A stretch of 64,000 nucleotides of DNA from Tipula vernalis (taxonomy: Eukaryota; Arthropoda; Insecta; Diptera; Tipulidae): positions 133,166,701 to 133,230,700 of the forward strand of contig OY282558.1 of NCBI GenBank assembly GCA_958295665.1, in the 5' to 3' direction. Positions 11,029 to 21,459 of this stretch are shown one piece after another. Numbering within the stretch: position 1 is the stretch's first letter; every line of letters begins with the position of its first letter. Made by a program: the position numbers and the translations under genes. The notes below the pieces were generated by a model that saw nothing but the letters and a program-made list of their open reading frames with translations, made no database searches and was not told the DNA's origin.

Positions 11029-11748
11029 ATAACGTTGGTTTGTATGTAAAAGTTGATTAATTTAATAAATAAAAACTAAACTTTTTGTTAATTATTTTAT
11101 TTTATAAATTTTCTTTAACAACGTTAATTTTTATTGCTATCTTGTGTTGGTTGTTGCTCTGCTGCTGCTGCTGCTAAATCCCAAAATTGAATAGAATCAA
11201 TATTGGGTTTGTTCTCTTCCTCGTGTGCTTTTTTTTGATAAACGCCGAACCTAAATTCGGTAACCAGTTTTTCTTTGTTCGGGCCATCGTGTTATTGATG
11301 ATGTTAAAGTTATGACGCAGGCTGTTGACAAAAAACATTATACTTATTGTCTTCGTATGATTTTATCAATTTTGTTTTGTTAAAATCGATGCGATTTTAA
11401 TGCAATTCCAAATGAGGTGATTTGGAGGTCATGCTAACAAAATGATTGTGTATCACAAAAATATAATTTTTCAATTATATTTTGCATAAGAAATTTTGTA
11501 TATACAAGTTATGTTGTATGTTTGTGTATGCAATGTACTTTGTATAGTTTGTATACCAAAGTAGAATCGTTATGTAATGAGGAAAAGAATGAATTCACAA
11601 TTAAATGTGAATTGTTCGTTACAAATTTTGGAACGTATTTTGTAAAATTCTTTATCTGGAGGATTGTCCATTGATAAAAATTAGAGCTCGGAGGGATGTT
11701 GACTTTATTGTGCGGTGTTTCTTGTAATGGAAGAAACTACCCGCTACA
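11029..11748 (-). repeat. 5' LTR of the CsRn1-type element
   Basis: 720 bp, about 99% identical to 5201-5920, immediately followed by the aaagt target duplication at 11749-11753. As the 5' LTR it should hold the promoter; no clear TATA box was singled out. Confidence 0.93.
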
Positions 11749-11753
11749 AAAGT

Positions 11754-12004
11754 AAATTTAAAGAGGCTTTTATACTCTTGTGATATTTTTTTGCTGCAAG
11801 ATTAAAATAAAAGACACCGTTGAAATATCGCAGAAAAGGTTTAGTACACATTAGTGCAATGGGCTACTATACAATATTTAGATCTAATTTGCTCAAATGG
11901 GATGGAACTTGGCTATATCTTAACTGATTTTAATAAAATTCGAAATGTGCGAAGGGAGCGGGATTCTAAAATAATTTTTAGATGAACTTCTGGATATATA
12001 CGAT
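11754..12004. repeat. Spacer with one copy of a dispersed repeat
   Basis: 11870-11990 (words such as ggattctaaaataatttttag and aacttctgga) is related to the units tandemly repeated at 23230-24306. No gene is seen. Confidence 0.5.
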
Positions 12005-12563
12005 GCATTGAAGTCAAAGAATTCTTCTACATCATGAAACATTTTAACCAACTCATTAATTGGTTCATGTTCCCCTTAATTTGTTCTGGGTTGATCTGGC
12101 TGTAAGAACCTGTGTTGACTAAGGTTCCTAGAGAAGAGTTTATATTCAGATTTTCAAAAATTACAGATGAGTTAGTTTTACCTAGGAGTACGTTGGCAAT
12201 AAATGTTGACCCAAGTATTTTTCGTCCATTCAATAGCATTGGGTTCTTTTATCTATTATATATGACTGAATATGAAGGAAGACCAGCAACGTTTAGGTGG
12301 TAAGGGACCAAAATCATTTGGTCATAATCCCAATCCGTTCTCTTCATAATGAAAAGCAATACTTCTTTCTGGATACTTTCAATTCTATATCCATGTGAGA
12401 TTGATACAATGAACCATACTTGAACTGCATATTCCAGATGCGGTCTAATATAGCTGAGGTATGATATAAACAATGTCCTTTGGTCCATCGTTTGATAAAG
12501 CCAAATATAGACGGATTTGGCAATAATTAAATCTGTGCAAGTTTTAATACTAAGAACTAACAT
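12005..12563 (-). pseudogene. Relic of a non-LTR retrotransposon reverse transcriptase C-terminus
   Basis: The minus strand encodes YLSYIRPHLEYAVQVW and then, in the same frame after an internal stop near 12249, GRKILGSTFIANVLLG. Both match the region after the RT catalytic core in jockey/CR1-like LINEs. No other domain remains. It is an old 5'-truncated fragment. Confidence 0.75.
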
Positions 12564-13326
12564 AGGTTAAGTCTTAAACAAAAGTTGGTATTTAATTAGT
12601 TTGTAAGATGGCAAATGTATACCATCTCTATTTTAGTTACATTTAAGGAACATACATAATTATATGTCACATATCTTGTACGTACAATTTTATGCGAATT
12701 AAATTATGTACAAGAAACACGATCGATTGATTTATGTGAAACAAAAAAAAAATCTGCAAGAATCGGGCTTAAAAAGGTCGGTTATCCTTATTCCCACACA
12801 TTCTATTTTCAAATTTCGATCAAAATTTGTTCATCCCTGACAAAAACACTATGACTATGCAACCGCTAAAAACACCCTAAAACGAAATTTTTTACTCATG
12901 GATATATAGACAGTGTTCTATCTATGTAAATCCTTTCTTTTGATAACAATCATTTGGTAGCATATATTTTGTATACATATAAAATACAAAAAGCACATCC
13001 ATCCCCTAGTTTGTTCATTCAGTTTTGATTTATTCATTGCGATTCATATCCAACATCAAGCCAATATGTGACATCAATCATGATGTTCATAAAAAATCTA
13101 TTACGTATCGCTTTATAGAGCAATAAATGTATACAGGATGATGGAAATGCAACAACCAGGGTTTACAACACACATATGGGACGAGTCAAATGTATAATTT
13201 ATTATTTTAGGACGAAATAGTGAGTGATAGTATTTTTTATCGAATATCAACATCAAAATTTGTATTATTTCCCCGTTTCAATTGATACACTATAACGTAT
13301 ATATACATGTACGGCTGCTCCCCCAT
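12564..13326. other. AT-rich intergenic stretch
   Basis: No coding region, RNA gene or clear repeat was recognised. It lies downstream of the first EcKL gene and would include that gene's 3' untranslated region. Confidence 0.5.
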
Positions 13327-14604
13327 TTATGCTGGGCCATCAAAATATCCCAAATTATTAATATCTCGAACAAGATTTTCCATTTGAATTTTAAAATTTT
13401 GATATTCCGTCGTATCTGCTGCGGGCAAATTATTTATGTCTAGCCCACAATTTGCCGGTATAGTAAATGTGGCGAGTGCAAATCCAATAATTCCAAAACG
13501 TTTTAAATGTGACTGGAGCACATCATAGGGGAATATTTCATCTGCATCACATCCAAATCGATGTAGTAACTGTTGAAGTGATTTATAGTAAACATTGATA
13601 AAATATTGGTAGTGGTTCGTACGTATCTCATGTGCTGATCGGCTGAAGGTAAAATTAATTAAATCGATCGCTGGTGAACAATATCGTGTATGTTGGTAAT
13701 CGATTAGAACTAATTTTGTTGCTCTGCCGTCCTGGAATTAAATTAAACATGAATCATTAATTTAAAATTTGGGACGGGCTACAAAATACAATACCGTATA
13801 TTGGCACATTAAATTATTTAACCAACAATCGGCATGATTTACAACCGAGTATGGTTCAGCTGCACTGCCATTTAATATTTTCGTTGCCATTTCCTCCCAC
13901 AATGAATTTTTGTAATTTAAGATGGTTTGCTTTAGATGTTTGTCGCTTAATATTGAGGCAATCAATTCGACACTTTTCACAGAAATTGGCCGTAACGTAT
14001 CCGTAGTCATAGAAATGTGTAATAAATCATCCATCTGTTTAAATTTTTCAAACACATTAGGTTTGAGAAACCGTAAAGCAAACGATAATGCATGTAGACG
14101 GCCAAGTTGTGTGTAGACGAGCGTCGCAAGATCATGTTGGTATACTTTAATATTCGGATCCATGATAAAATTGCTTCCAACCATATCTTCTAAGATTAGT
14201 ACAATTTCATGATCATCACCTGATCCATTAGATGCATGGTAACATCTTGGATACGCAAAAAATCCATCTTCGCATGATATCCCGTATTCGGCTTGTATCT
14301 TTTCAAACTCCGGTAAAACTTGGGTGAACACAAAAACTTCACGCGCAAATAATTTAGCCGTATTGAATTTATCACGATGTGCTTTATCACTTGGTTGATA
14401 TTTACAAATTAGCGATATACAATCCGGTTTATCATTACGCTCACCTTCAATGTGCACCCTAGTTAGAATGCTAATAATTCCGTCACCATCATTTGAGCCA
14501 CGTTCAAATCGATATCGACACTTTTTATAGTTTAACTTAATACAAATTTGATCTAATGCCTGTATAACGCTGGCGGGTATATTTTCAACTTTCACTTCAG
14601 TCAT
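13327..14604 (-). CDS. Ecdysteroid-kinase-like protein (EcKL family), two exons
   Basis: Exon 1 is 14604-13795 and exon 2 is 13731-13327; the intron 13794-13732 (63 bp) starts GTATTG, ends TTCCAG and is in phase 0. The product is 404 aa, normal for the EcKinase (PF02958) family. Visible signatures are the ATP-site Lys in LICKYQ (K68), the catalytic loop HADCWLNNLM (H257, D259) and the metal-binding Asp in VLIDYQHTRY (D281). The usual HGD is HAD here, a conservative change at the catalytic loop. Family members phosphorylate ecdysteroids or act in detoxification, but most substrates are unknown. The paralogue at 62723 shares the intron position and many blocks. The frame is intact. Confidence 0.92.
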
Positions 14605-15954
14605 AATAGGTGAAACTAAGTGATCATATTCATCGTTATCTCCAGAATTATATCTAATCAGTAAATTATGTGTAAAGTAAACTCTAATTAGATAAATGGC
14701 ACGTGCCTAAAACTAAATACACGCTTTTTCATTGTCATTCTATAAAGACGTACAATGAACGATTAAACGATAAAGACTAAATCATTAAATTGCTACCTTG
14801 ACTTTTAATACGGTGAATCGTTATTTTGACGGTCATCAAAACGTCAATTAAATTTGAAATCGTATTCAGTCTAGCTATAAGTGATGTTGTTGGAAGACGA
14901 TGTTTTCCCCAATAGTTACGGCATCGATACGGTTTGATGGTTTAAAGGGTTTCCAAAAATTGGACAAAAATCATCGCATTGTGACATATGTGATTTTTTG
15001 TGGTCGAGTCGAGAATTGGCAGCAATGTTAAATGGTGGGTTTTAGAGGGATACGCTTTTTCGTAATTTGATAGGCTCATGTGGCGGTCGCATCGCACCAA
15101 TATCAAACGAGCTGATGGGTAATTGTGATAAAATCGAAAAGATCTAACGACAAAATACAAATGATTTTAAATATTTGGACGATATGATTGCGGCGGCAGT
15201 AAAAATAAACGAATGCATTGCACCAATTGCATTGATTTGGTTGAATATGGGGCTCGATTTAATTAAGCAGTTTTTCGCCAACATACTTAATGATAAGGCG
15301 ACAGTATATCACGGATGCATATGAACATACATTGTACAACCACATTATAATTATTTTTGGAAAGAGATGGGCTCATTGATGTTCGCATTTTTGCCGACAC
15401 GATCGAAATTGTTGGGTGAAGGTACAGAATAGTTGGAGAATTTGAATTTAATTCGCGGATATCTACCAAATATTAGTGATAATGTGCATATTGTGTACGA
15501 TATTTGTAATAAATAAAATGTTACTGTGTGCTAAGTGATTCATTTAATTGTTAGGGTCCCTGCTGATTTTAAATTATTAAAATCAATTTCAATTTTCTAA
15601 ATTTTTCAGGTGAAAGCCGTTCTGTTTATATGGATCAGAATATGGACACGTTTCGCAAATAGATTTGGACACAATTTTTAAAATAAATTGGATGCACTTT
15701 TTGATTTAACTTCAACATTTTTTAAACTTATGTCATGTTGCAAAATAAGAAATGTTGAATTTTAATTAAAAATGGTGTCCAATTTTATTTAAAAATTAGG
15801 TCCAATTCTTAAGGGTGTCTCATTATACCACCTATTTTTAAATTTAAAAGAAAAAAACGCCAAACGCGTCAAATAAACAGAAAAGTTCTGATGTTTTTAT
15901 TGTATTTAAGTATAGAACATAATATCCGATACATGACGATAAGGTAACTCTCCC
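14605..15954. other. Upstream region of the first EcKL gene, unassigned
   Basis: Contains the presumptive promoter and 5' UTR of the EcKL gene. 14880-15480 has higher GC and several short open stretches that I could not match to any family. No confident gene. Confidence 0.4.
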
Positions 15955-16041
15955 TTCCATCAACAATTCCATTGTTTTATTCGCTGTGTGGCAGGTTGCG
16001 CCTTCCTGTTGAAAACGCATGTCTTCGATATCCATTGCCAA
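15955..16041 (-). pseudogene. Scrap of a mariner/Tc1-type (DDE_3) transposase
   Basis: The minus strand encodes DMRFQQEGATCHTANKTMEL, which closely resembles the FQQDGATCHTA block around the second catalytic Asp in insect mariner-like transposases; the Asp is Glu here. The similarity stops soon after. Only about 30 residues remain. Confidence 0.65.
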
Positions 16042-16239
16042 ACGTATGAAGAAATGTCCGATCTCTCTCTCTCTTTATGTAGCAGAATGTCGTAAGGCCA
16101 CTATCGAAAGGCTGAAACGGAGAAAGCCCGAATGTCGAAGGGCCAAATGTGCCAAAAGGCCGAATCAAAGTAAAGTGAAATAAGTGAAGGAACATTTTCT
16201 ACAGTAAAAGATGATTTAATCATACTCGGTTAAGAAATA

Positions 16240-16440
16240 GCCAAGTCTTAAAGTGTACCATATTGTACCACATGACGTACCGAAACATGCCATTGTGTAC
16301 CATATGCTTTATTGAAATATGCCGTACTGAAATATGCCATAGTGTACCATACGCCGTGCTGAAATACGCCTTACCGAAACTTGTCGTACTGTCACCTTCC
16401 GTAAAGAAATATGCCGTAACGACTGGTACCTGTTTCAAAC
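16240..16440. repeat. Degenerate repeat of gccgtactgaaatatgcc words
   Basis: About eight irregular copies of words such as atgccgtactgaaatatgcc and gtaccata occur. The same family appears in reverse complement at 47040-47160. No coding content is likely. Confidence 0.6.
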
Positions 16441-16621
16441 AACGATCTGTTTATCTTGCCACAAGGTCTTATAACAAATATTTTCCTTTATTTTAAAAGC
16501 TCGAATTATAATGTAATATAAGATTTTCCCTATAATTCTTTAGTAATTCCTATTAAAGAACATTTAAAAATTTAATCACATAATTCAAACGGGCGAATTT
16601 GTATACCCATTTCATGTAATT

Positions 16622-16849
16622 TTACTTGCACGATCTATTGCTGGTCCGTGAACAATTAATGCACAAAGTAAAAAAATATTTTTGTTTAACTTCCACATCG
16701 ACATTTTGAGCGAACCATACATCACCAAATCGGCAATCAGTATTGTGTATTATAACCAACAACATCGTTTTATTTTCCACTATACCACATGCAAAAGATA
16801 AATAGGACGACACGAGTACAAAAAGAAATATTGTGGTATTCTCGACCAT
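16622..16849 (-). CDS. Possible small secreted Cys-rich protein (75 aa)
   Basis: The minus-strand ORF begins with ATG and a typical signal-peptide profile (IFLFVLVSSYLSFA, residues 7-20) followed by a short mature part with cysteines at 39, 63, 66 and 74. I do not recognise the family. The C-terminus reads CINCSRTSNRSCK; a donor-like GTAAAA overlaps the stop, so the true end may be spliced. It lies in a repeat-rich gap with no gene neighbour. A chance ORF is quite possible, since only the N-terminal signal supports it. Confidence 0.3.
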   Translation of the reverse strand: MVENTTIFLFVLVSSYLSFACGIVENKTMLLVIIHNTDCRFGDVWFAQNVDVEVKQKYFFTLCINCSRTSNRSCK

Positions 16850-16939
16850 AACCTTGTATGTTGTACCAATATTTAGCGTTTTTAAGCTCCTTGGCCAATT
16901 GAAGGCATACTAAACCCTTACTCAAATTAAGCTCAACTT

Positions 16940-17090
16940 AATCGACCCAAATCTCAACCGTTTGTTCAACTCGACACTTAATGGTCAACTCAACTCAATG
17001 TAACCTCCCACTGAATCCTAAACTCGACCCCAAATGAATCCCTAACCGAACTTTTATCTCAAATCCAACTGAAATTAAATTCAAACACTA
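16940..17090. repeat. Degenerate TCAACC/CTAAC-rich repeat
   Basis: Runs of words like caactcaactcaatg, cctaaactcgacccc and ccctaaccgaac. Reverse-complement counterpart of 4280-4560, and similar to 31560-31680. Confidence 0.5.
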
Positions 17091-17094
17091 GTCA

Positions 17095-17699
17095 CCATCA
17101 TACCATTATTTTATTATACCATCGTACCATCATGACTCTATACTATTAAACCTCATACAATCATAATAACGTACCATAGTAATGTCGAACCATCACACAT
17201 TTATACCATCATGTCATGGTTATATTCTACATCTTACCATCAATCCCCCAAACCTTCATACCATCGTAACATCTTACCATCGCATCATCATAACACCATA
17301 TAATAACACCATAATACTGTCAGACCATGATATCATCATATCATTAAACCGTCTTAACATTATACCATCATACCATCGTACTATCACACAATCATTCTAG
17401 AGTAAATACCGTCATATACCATCTAAAGTACTATCATTTATACCATCATACCATCATACAATAATACCAAACCATAATACCATTATATCGCACCGTCATA
17501 TAATAATATCAAACCATCATACCAGTCATATATACCTTCTTACCAAAATAACACCCAGATCTTACCGTCATACCACCTTACCATTACACCATCGTACCAC
17601 CATACCATCGTACCATCTTACCACTATACCATCATACCATCTTACCACTACACTATCACACCATTGTCGTACCATCATACCATTATACCTTTGTATCAT

Positions 17700-17710
<11 letters not shown>
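17095..17710. repeat. TACCATCA-type microsatellite, about 600 bp
   Basis: Irregular repetition of taccatcataccatcgtacc words through the whole stretch. Its last bases (accagcat, 17703-17710) are the left target-site duplication of the LINE that follows. Confidence 0.9.
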
Positions 17711-17732
<22 letters not shown>

Positions 17733-17797
17733 TTTCGTCCCTGCCCAAAAGCGGCTAGCACTACGACCTAAAAGATCTTTTGTGCTGTTGGGTACTG

Positions 17798-20700
17798 TTA
17801 CTCCAGGAGCTTCTCCACCTCTCTAATAAAGGCGAGAATGCTGTTTATAGAGGCCAATTTACATTTCTCCGGGGTCAGATACCTCTCTTCAAAATGAATC
17901 CACCTCCGTGTGCACAGAGCAACACACTCACATAGTATGTGTTCTGCGGTTTCTGTCTCTTCCAAACAGAGTCGGCACTCCGTCTCTGTGGACAGGTTCA
18001 TTTTGTTCAAATGATATCTCAGGTTACAGTGACCTGAGAGAAAACTCACAAGTTTCCTAATATTTCCTTTGCTGAAATTGATCGCCAAATTTTTGTGGTG
18101 AAATGGTCTGATCAAAGATTTGGCTTGTCTAAGGCCGGGAATACAGTTCCAATAAGTCAAGCACTGTATTTTTTCCCATTTACTAATTGTGTAGGTTGCA
18201 GAAGCCCACGGGATACCACAAAAAGGCTCAGGGCCAATGAGTGTAGTCGACGAGCCTGCCCGTGCAAGTTCGTCGGCTATCTCATTTCCAGTGATGCCCA
18301 TGTGACCAGGCACCCACCACAACCTTACTTTATTTTGACAAGAGAGAGATTGTAGCAGTTTATAACAACTTTGAACCGACTTGGAAACCAAGCAGTTAGA
18401 AGCCAATGCTTTCAGTGCTGCTTGGCTGTCAGACAAAATGTGGATGGATGCGCCTTTAAGACCTTTGGTCATAATAATAGAGGCGCAGATTTCGATGGCG
18501 TGAATTTCGGCTAGAAAAACACTGGGGTAAGTACCCAGTGATTTCGATATTTTGTGATTGGGTCCAAAGACACCAATGCCGACTCCACTATCCATTTTTG
18601 ATCCATCAGTGTACCAGACTAGGCTGTTAGGTTCCATCTGCGGTAACCCAGTATCCCAGTCTGTTCTATCGGGGATTGTTACCACGAAATTCCTGCCAAA
18701 GCAGAGTTCTTTCGGCATAACGTCCGGGACACTAAAGAACATATTCAGGTCTGGAAGTTCATTCAAAATGTCCAGGTGACCCATATGGTCATCATGACTG
18801 TATTGATTCGCGAGCTTCAATCTAGCTGCACAGGTAGCAGCTGATTTTTTGACGTGGATATGAAGTGGAGTGAGCCCGATGAGAGCTTCCATTGCCGCCG
18901 TAGGGCAGGTGCGCATAGCACCTGTAATTCCGAGACATGCTAGTCTCTGTAATGAGGTCAGCTTGTTCATAATAACTTTTTGCTGTACCTTAGGCCACCA
19001 AACTATTGCCCCATATGTTACAATTGGCCTCACTATCATGATGTACATCCAGTAAATCATTTTTGAGTTCAGGCCCCAGGTCCTGCCGAACATACGCCGG
19101 CAGGCCCACATGGCCCTGGCCGCGCGTTCGGTAGTTGAAGTAATATGAGAGTTCCAAGTTAGTTTCTTATCTAGGACAACACCCAGATATTTGACTTCAT
19201 TGGAGTATCCGATATTTATATTATTAAGACTAATTGAACCAAGGTTCAAATTACGTCTTTTGGTGAAGGGCACCAGGACTGTTTTGCTAGGGTTAATCGA
19301 AAGGCCCTCCCCAGTGCACCAATTCGAAATAACAAGCAAAGCCTGTTGCATGCTGGCGGACATCGTACGTTCATGCCCTCCAGAGACTATGATAACCAAA
19401 TCGTCCGCATAACCAATGGCATCGTACCCAAGTAGATGTAAATTATCAAGCAACTCGTCGATCACGAGTGACCACAGCAAAGGGGACAGGACACCGCCCT
19501 GCGGACACCCTCTTGCTGCCGTAATCGTGACTGACTCATTACCTAATTTAGATGTAATCTTCCTACTAACCAACATGGAACTAATCCAGTGGTTAGTCGG
19601 ATCGTCAATACCTCTACGCTTGATTGCCCTAGCAATTGAGTCGTATCCAGTATTGTCAAAAGCTCCCTCAATATCCAGAAATGCACACAGAGCAATTTCT
19701 TTCGAGCGATAGGCTGCTTCAATCTTGGTGACAAGTAGATGCAGCGCACCCTCTGTGGATTTGCCTTTCCTATAGGCGAATTGATTTGGATTTAGAGGTC
19801 TGGTTGCCGTTAACCAGTCTCTGATATGAAGATCTATAAGTCGTTCCATGGTTTTAAGAATAAACGATGTAAGACTGATAGGTCGAAAGGACTTAGGAAG
19901 TTCACATGGCCGATTGCCAGGCTTTGGGATAAAAACCACGTTTACTTGACTCCAAGCCTGTGGTATGTGACCCCAATTGAAGCTAGTTCTAAACAAGGCC
20001 ACCAGAGCAGGGGTAATCAAGTCCAGGCCCCTTTGAAGGAGGGCTGGGAAGATTCCATCCCCTCCTGGAGCCTTGAAAGGCTGAAAAGAGTTAATGGCCC
20101 ATTTGACTTTATCCGGAGTAAAAAGCTTACCGGATAAACTATTAACCCAACCCATATTTACACCCATGTGTGTACCAGATATGGAGTTAGTGATTGTATT
20201 TGTGTCGCAAACAGTGCAGCCCGGAAAGTGCACTTGAAGCAGGGTTTCGAGCGACTCTTTGCGACCTGATGTATAACTACCATCGGATTTCAGAAGAAGC
20301 CCAATCCCGTTGGACTGATCTTTAGCTAGAACTTTATGGAGTCGAGCAGCTGTAGGTATATCCTCGATATTTCCACAGTTTTTCCTCCACGTGAGGCGTT
20401 TGGAACGCCTTAGTTCTGTGTTGTAACTGGTTAGGGCTTGCCTATATTCATTCCACTCATTGGAATGCTTTGCCCTATTAAATAATTTCCTAACCTTCTT
20501 ACGAAGTTTAGCCAGCTGTTCGTTCCACCATGGAACTTTGCGATTAACCACAACGTTACGCACCACACAGCTGCTTTCGTAGGAAGATAGGAGCACGTCA
20601 TTAAGCAGACCAGCTGCGGTTTCTAGGTCACTAATTGAACTCAAAGATGTTGGCAGCATGTCTGCTTTGATAAATAAAATATCCCTATATGTTTTCCAAT

Positions 20701-21424
20701 TTGTAAAACAAGGGATACGACGCTCTGTTGCCCGTATGATCACTCCCGGTATATCGAACCTGATGTGCATGTGGTCCGACAGAGAAGCTTCGCTTGAAAC
20801 ATGCCAGTTTGCAACAGAGTTGGAAATAAACTGACTTGACAAAGTGAGGTCCAACACCTCTCGCCGAGTCGAGTTTATGAAAGTGGGGTTCGAACCTTTA
20901 TTTAAAATGTCTATGTGACTACTCATAAGATAATTTAAAAGGGACTCACCTCTGCCATTTGTATCACTGCTGCCCCAAATGATATGGTGTGCATTAGCAT
21001 CGCAGCCTATGATGAAATGCTTGTTTTTTAGGTTGCAGTAATCCACCAGATCCTGTACAACTACAGGTGGAGCACTAACCGACTCACCAGGGAAGTACGC
21101 AGAGGCACATATTGTCTCCTGCATTCCCCTGCTAGTCGGAACCTCCAGGATTACTGCAACCAAATCCTTAGTGGTGAACTCTGGAATTGGAAGAACGTTA
21201 ATATTAGATGAAACAAATATTGCTGCTCGGGGAACTTCCTCCCTTCGATCGTAAATCAACTTACATGACTTGAGGTGGAGGCCTCTGATTTTTCCTCCAT
21301 TAACCCAAGGTTCCTGGATAAGGCCAAGGGTTAAGTGTTGTTTCGCGAACCTGTTGCAAAAGGTATCCGAAGCTCCTTTTGCGTGATGCAGATTCGCTTG
21401 TAGTACCCTAATAGTACCAGCCAT
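17798..21424 (-). CDS. LINE A ORF2: endonuclease, reverse transcriptase, RNase H
   Basis: 1208 aa. The N-terminal AP-type endonuclease shows QANLHH, QEPW, GCDANAHHIIWGS and SDHMHI (residues 1-230). The reverse transcriptase has FLDIEGAFDN (near 580) and GYADDLVII (near 670). RNase H begins at WYTDGSKMDSG (near 936), with DSQAAL and WVPGHMGITGNEIAD. A C-terminal zinc-like motif CRLCLEETETAEHILCEC lies near 1148. The protein nicks target DNA and copies its RNA there. The ATG lies 25 nt after the ORF1 stop in a different frame, and a small hairpin covers that stop. No lesion is seen. Confidence 0.95.
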   Translation of the reverse strand: MAGTIRVLQANLHHAKGASDTFCNRFAKQHLTLGLIQEPWVNGGKIRGLHLKSCKLIYDRREEVPRAAIFVSSNINVLPIPEFTTKDLVAVILEVPTSRGMQETICASAYFPGESVSAPPVVVQDLVDYCNLKNKHFIIGCDANAHHIIWGSSDTNGRGESLLNYLMSSHIDILNKGSNPTFINSTRREVLDLTLSSQFISNSVANWHVSSEASLSDHMHIRFDIPGVIIRATERRIPCFTNWKTYRDILFIKADMLPTSLSSISDLETAAGLLNDVLLSSYESSCVVRNVVVNRKVPWWNEQLAKLRKKVRKLFNRAKHSNEWNEYRQALTSYNTELRRSKRLTWRKNCGNIEDIPTAARLHKVLAKDQSNGIGLLLKSDGSYTSGRKESLETLLQVHFPGCTVCDTNTITNSISGTHMGVNMGWVNSLSGKLFTPDKVKWAINSFQPFKAPGGDGIFPALLQRGLDLITPALVALFRTSFNWGHIPQAWSQVNVVFIPKPGNRPCELPKSFRPISLTSFILKTMERLIDLHIRDWLTATRPLNPNQFAYRKGKSTEGALHLLVTKIEAAYRSKEIALCAFLDIEGAFDNTGYDSIARAIKRRGIDDPTNHWISSMLVSRKITSKLGNESVTITAARGCPQGGVLSPLLWSLVIDELLDNLHLLGYDAIGYADDLVIIVSGGHERTMSASMQQALLVISNWCTGEGLSINPSKTVLVPFTKRRNLNLGSISLNNINIGYSNEVKYLGVVLDKKLTWNSHITSTTERAARAMWACRRMFGRTWGLNSKMIYWMYIMIVRPIVTYGAIVWWPKVQQKVIMNKLTSLQRLACLGITGAMRTCPTAAMEALIGLTPLHIHVKKSAATCAARLKLANQYSHDDHMGHLDILNELPDLNMFFSVPDVMPKELCFGRNFVVTIPDRTDWDTGLPQMEPNSLVWYTDGSKMDSGVGIGVFGPNHKISKSLGTYPSVFLAEIHAIEICASIIMTKGLKGASIHILSDSQAALKALASNCLVSKSVQSCYKLLQSLSCQNKVRLWWVPGHMGITGNEIADELARAGSSTTLIGPEPFCGIPWASATYTISKWEKIQCLTYWNCIPGLRQAKSLIRPFHHKNLAINFSKGNIRKLVSFLSGHCNLRYHLNKMNLSTETECRLCLEETETAEHILCECVALCTRRWIHFEERYLTPEKCKLASINSILAFIREVEKLLE

Positions 21425-21442
21425 ACTGGATGATTAGGGTAA

Positions 21443-21459
21443 AGGAGCTCTACGCTCCT
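21443..21459 (-). promoter_or_regulatory. Hairpin over the ORF1 stop of LINE A
   Basis: A 6-bp stem (aggagc with gctcct) has a 5-nt loop that contains the ORF1 stop codon. It ends 18 nt before the ORF2 ATG. LINE B has a hairpin 17 nt before its ORF2 ATG, suggesting a shared role in reinitiation or coupling. Confidence 0.45.

Larger units (their letters stand above)
5201..11748 (-). mobile_element. Ty3/gypsy LTR retrotransposon, CsRn1/Kabuki type
   Basis: A complete 6548-bp element on the minus strand has two 720-bp LTRs, a 5-bp target duplication (aaagt), a primer site matching the tRNA-Trp 3' end, gag with a C-x2-H-x9-C-x3-C box, pol in the order protease, reverse transcriptase, RNase H, integrase, and a small third ORF. 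The CHCC Gag box and tRNA-Trp primer are known hallmarks of the CsRn1 clade. I count about four differences between the LTRs, so the insertion is recent. A single in-frame stop in the integrase makes this copy probably non-autonomous. Confidence 0.93.

Noticed and set aside
17095..17710. CRISPR-like or regulatory array
   Set aside because: It is an irregular TACCATCA microsatellite with no distinct spacers, in a eukaryotic setting.
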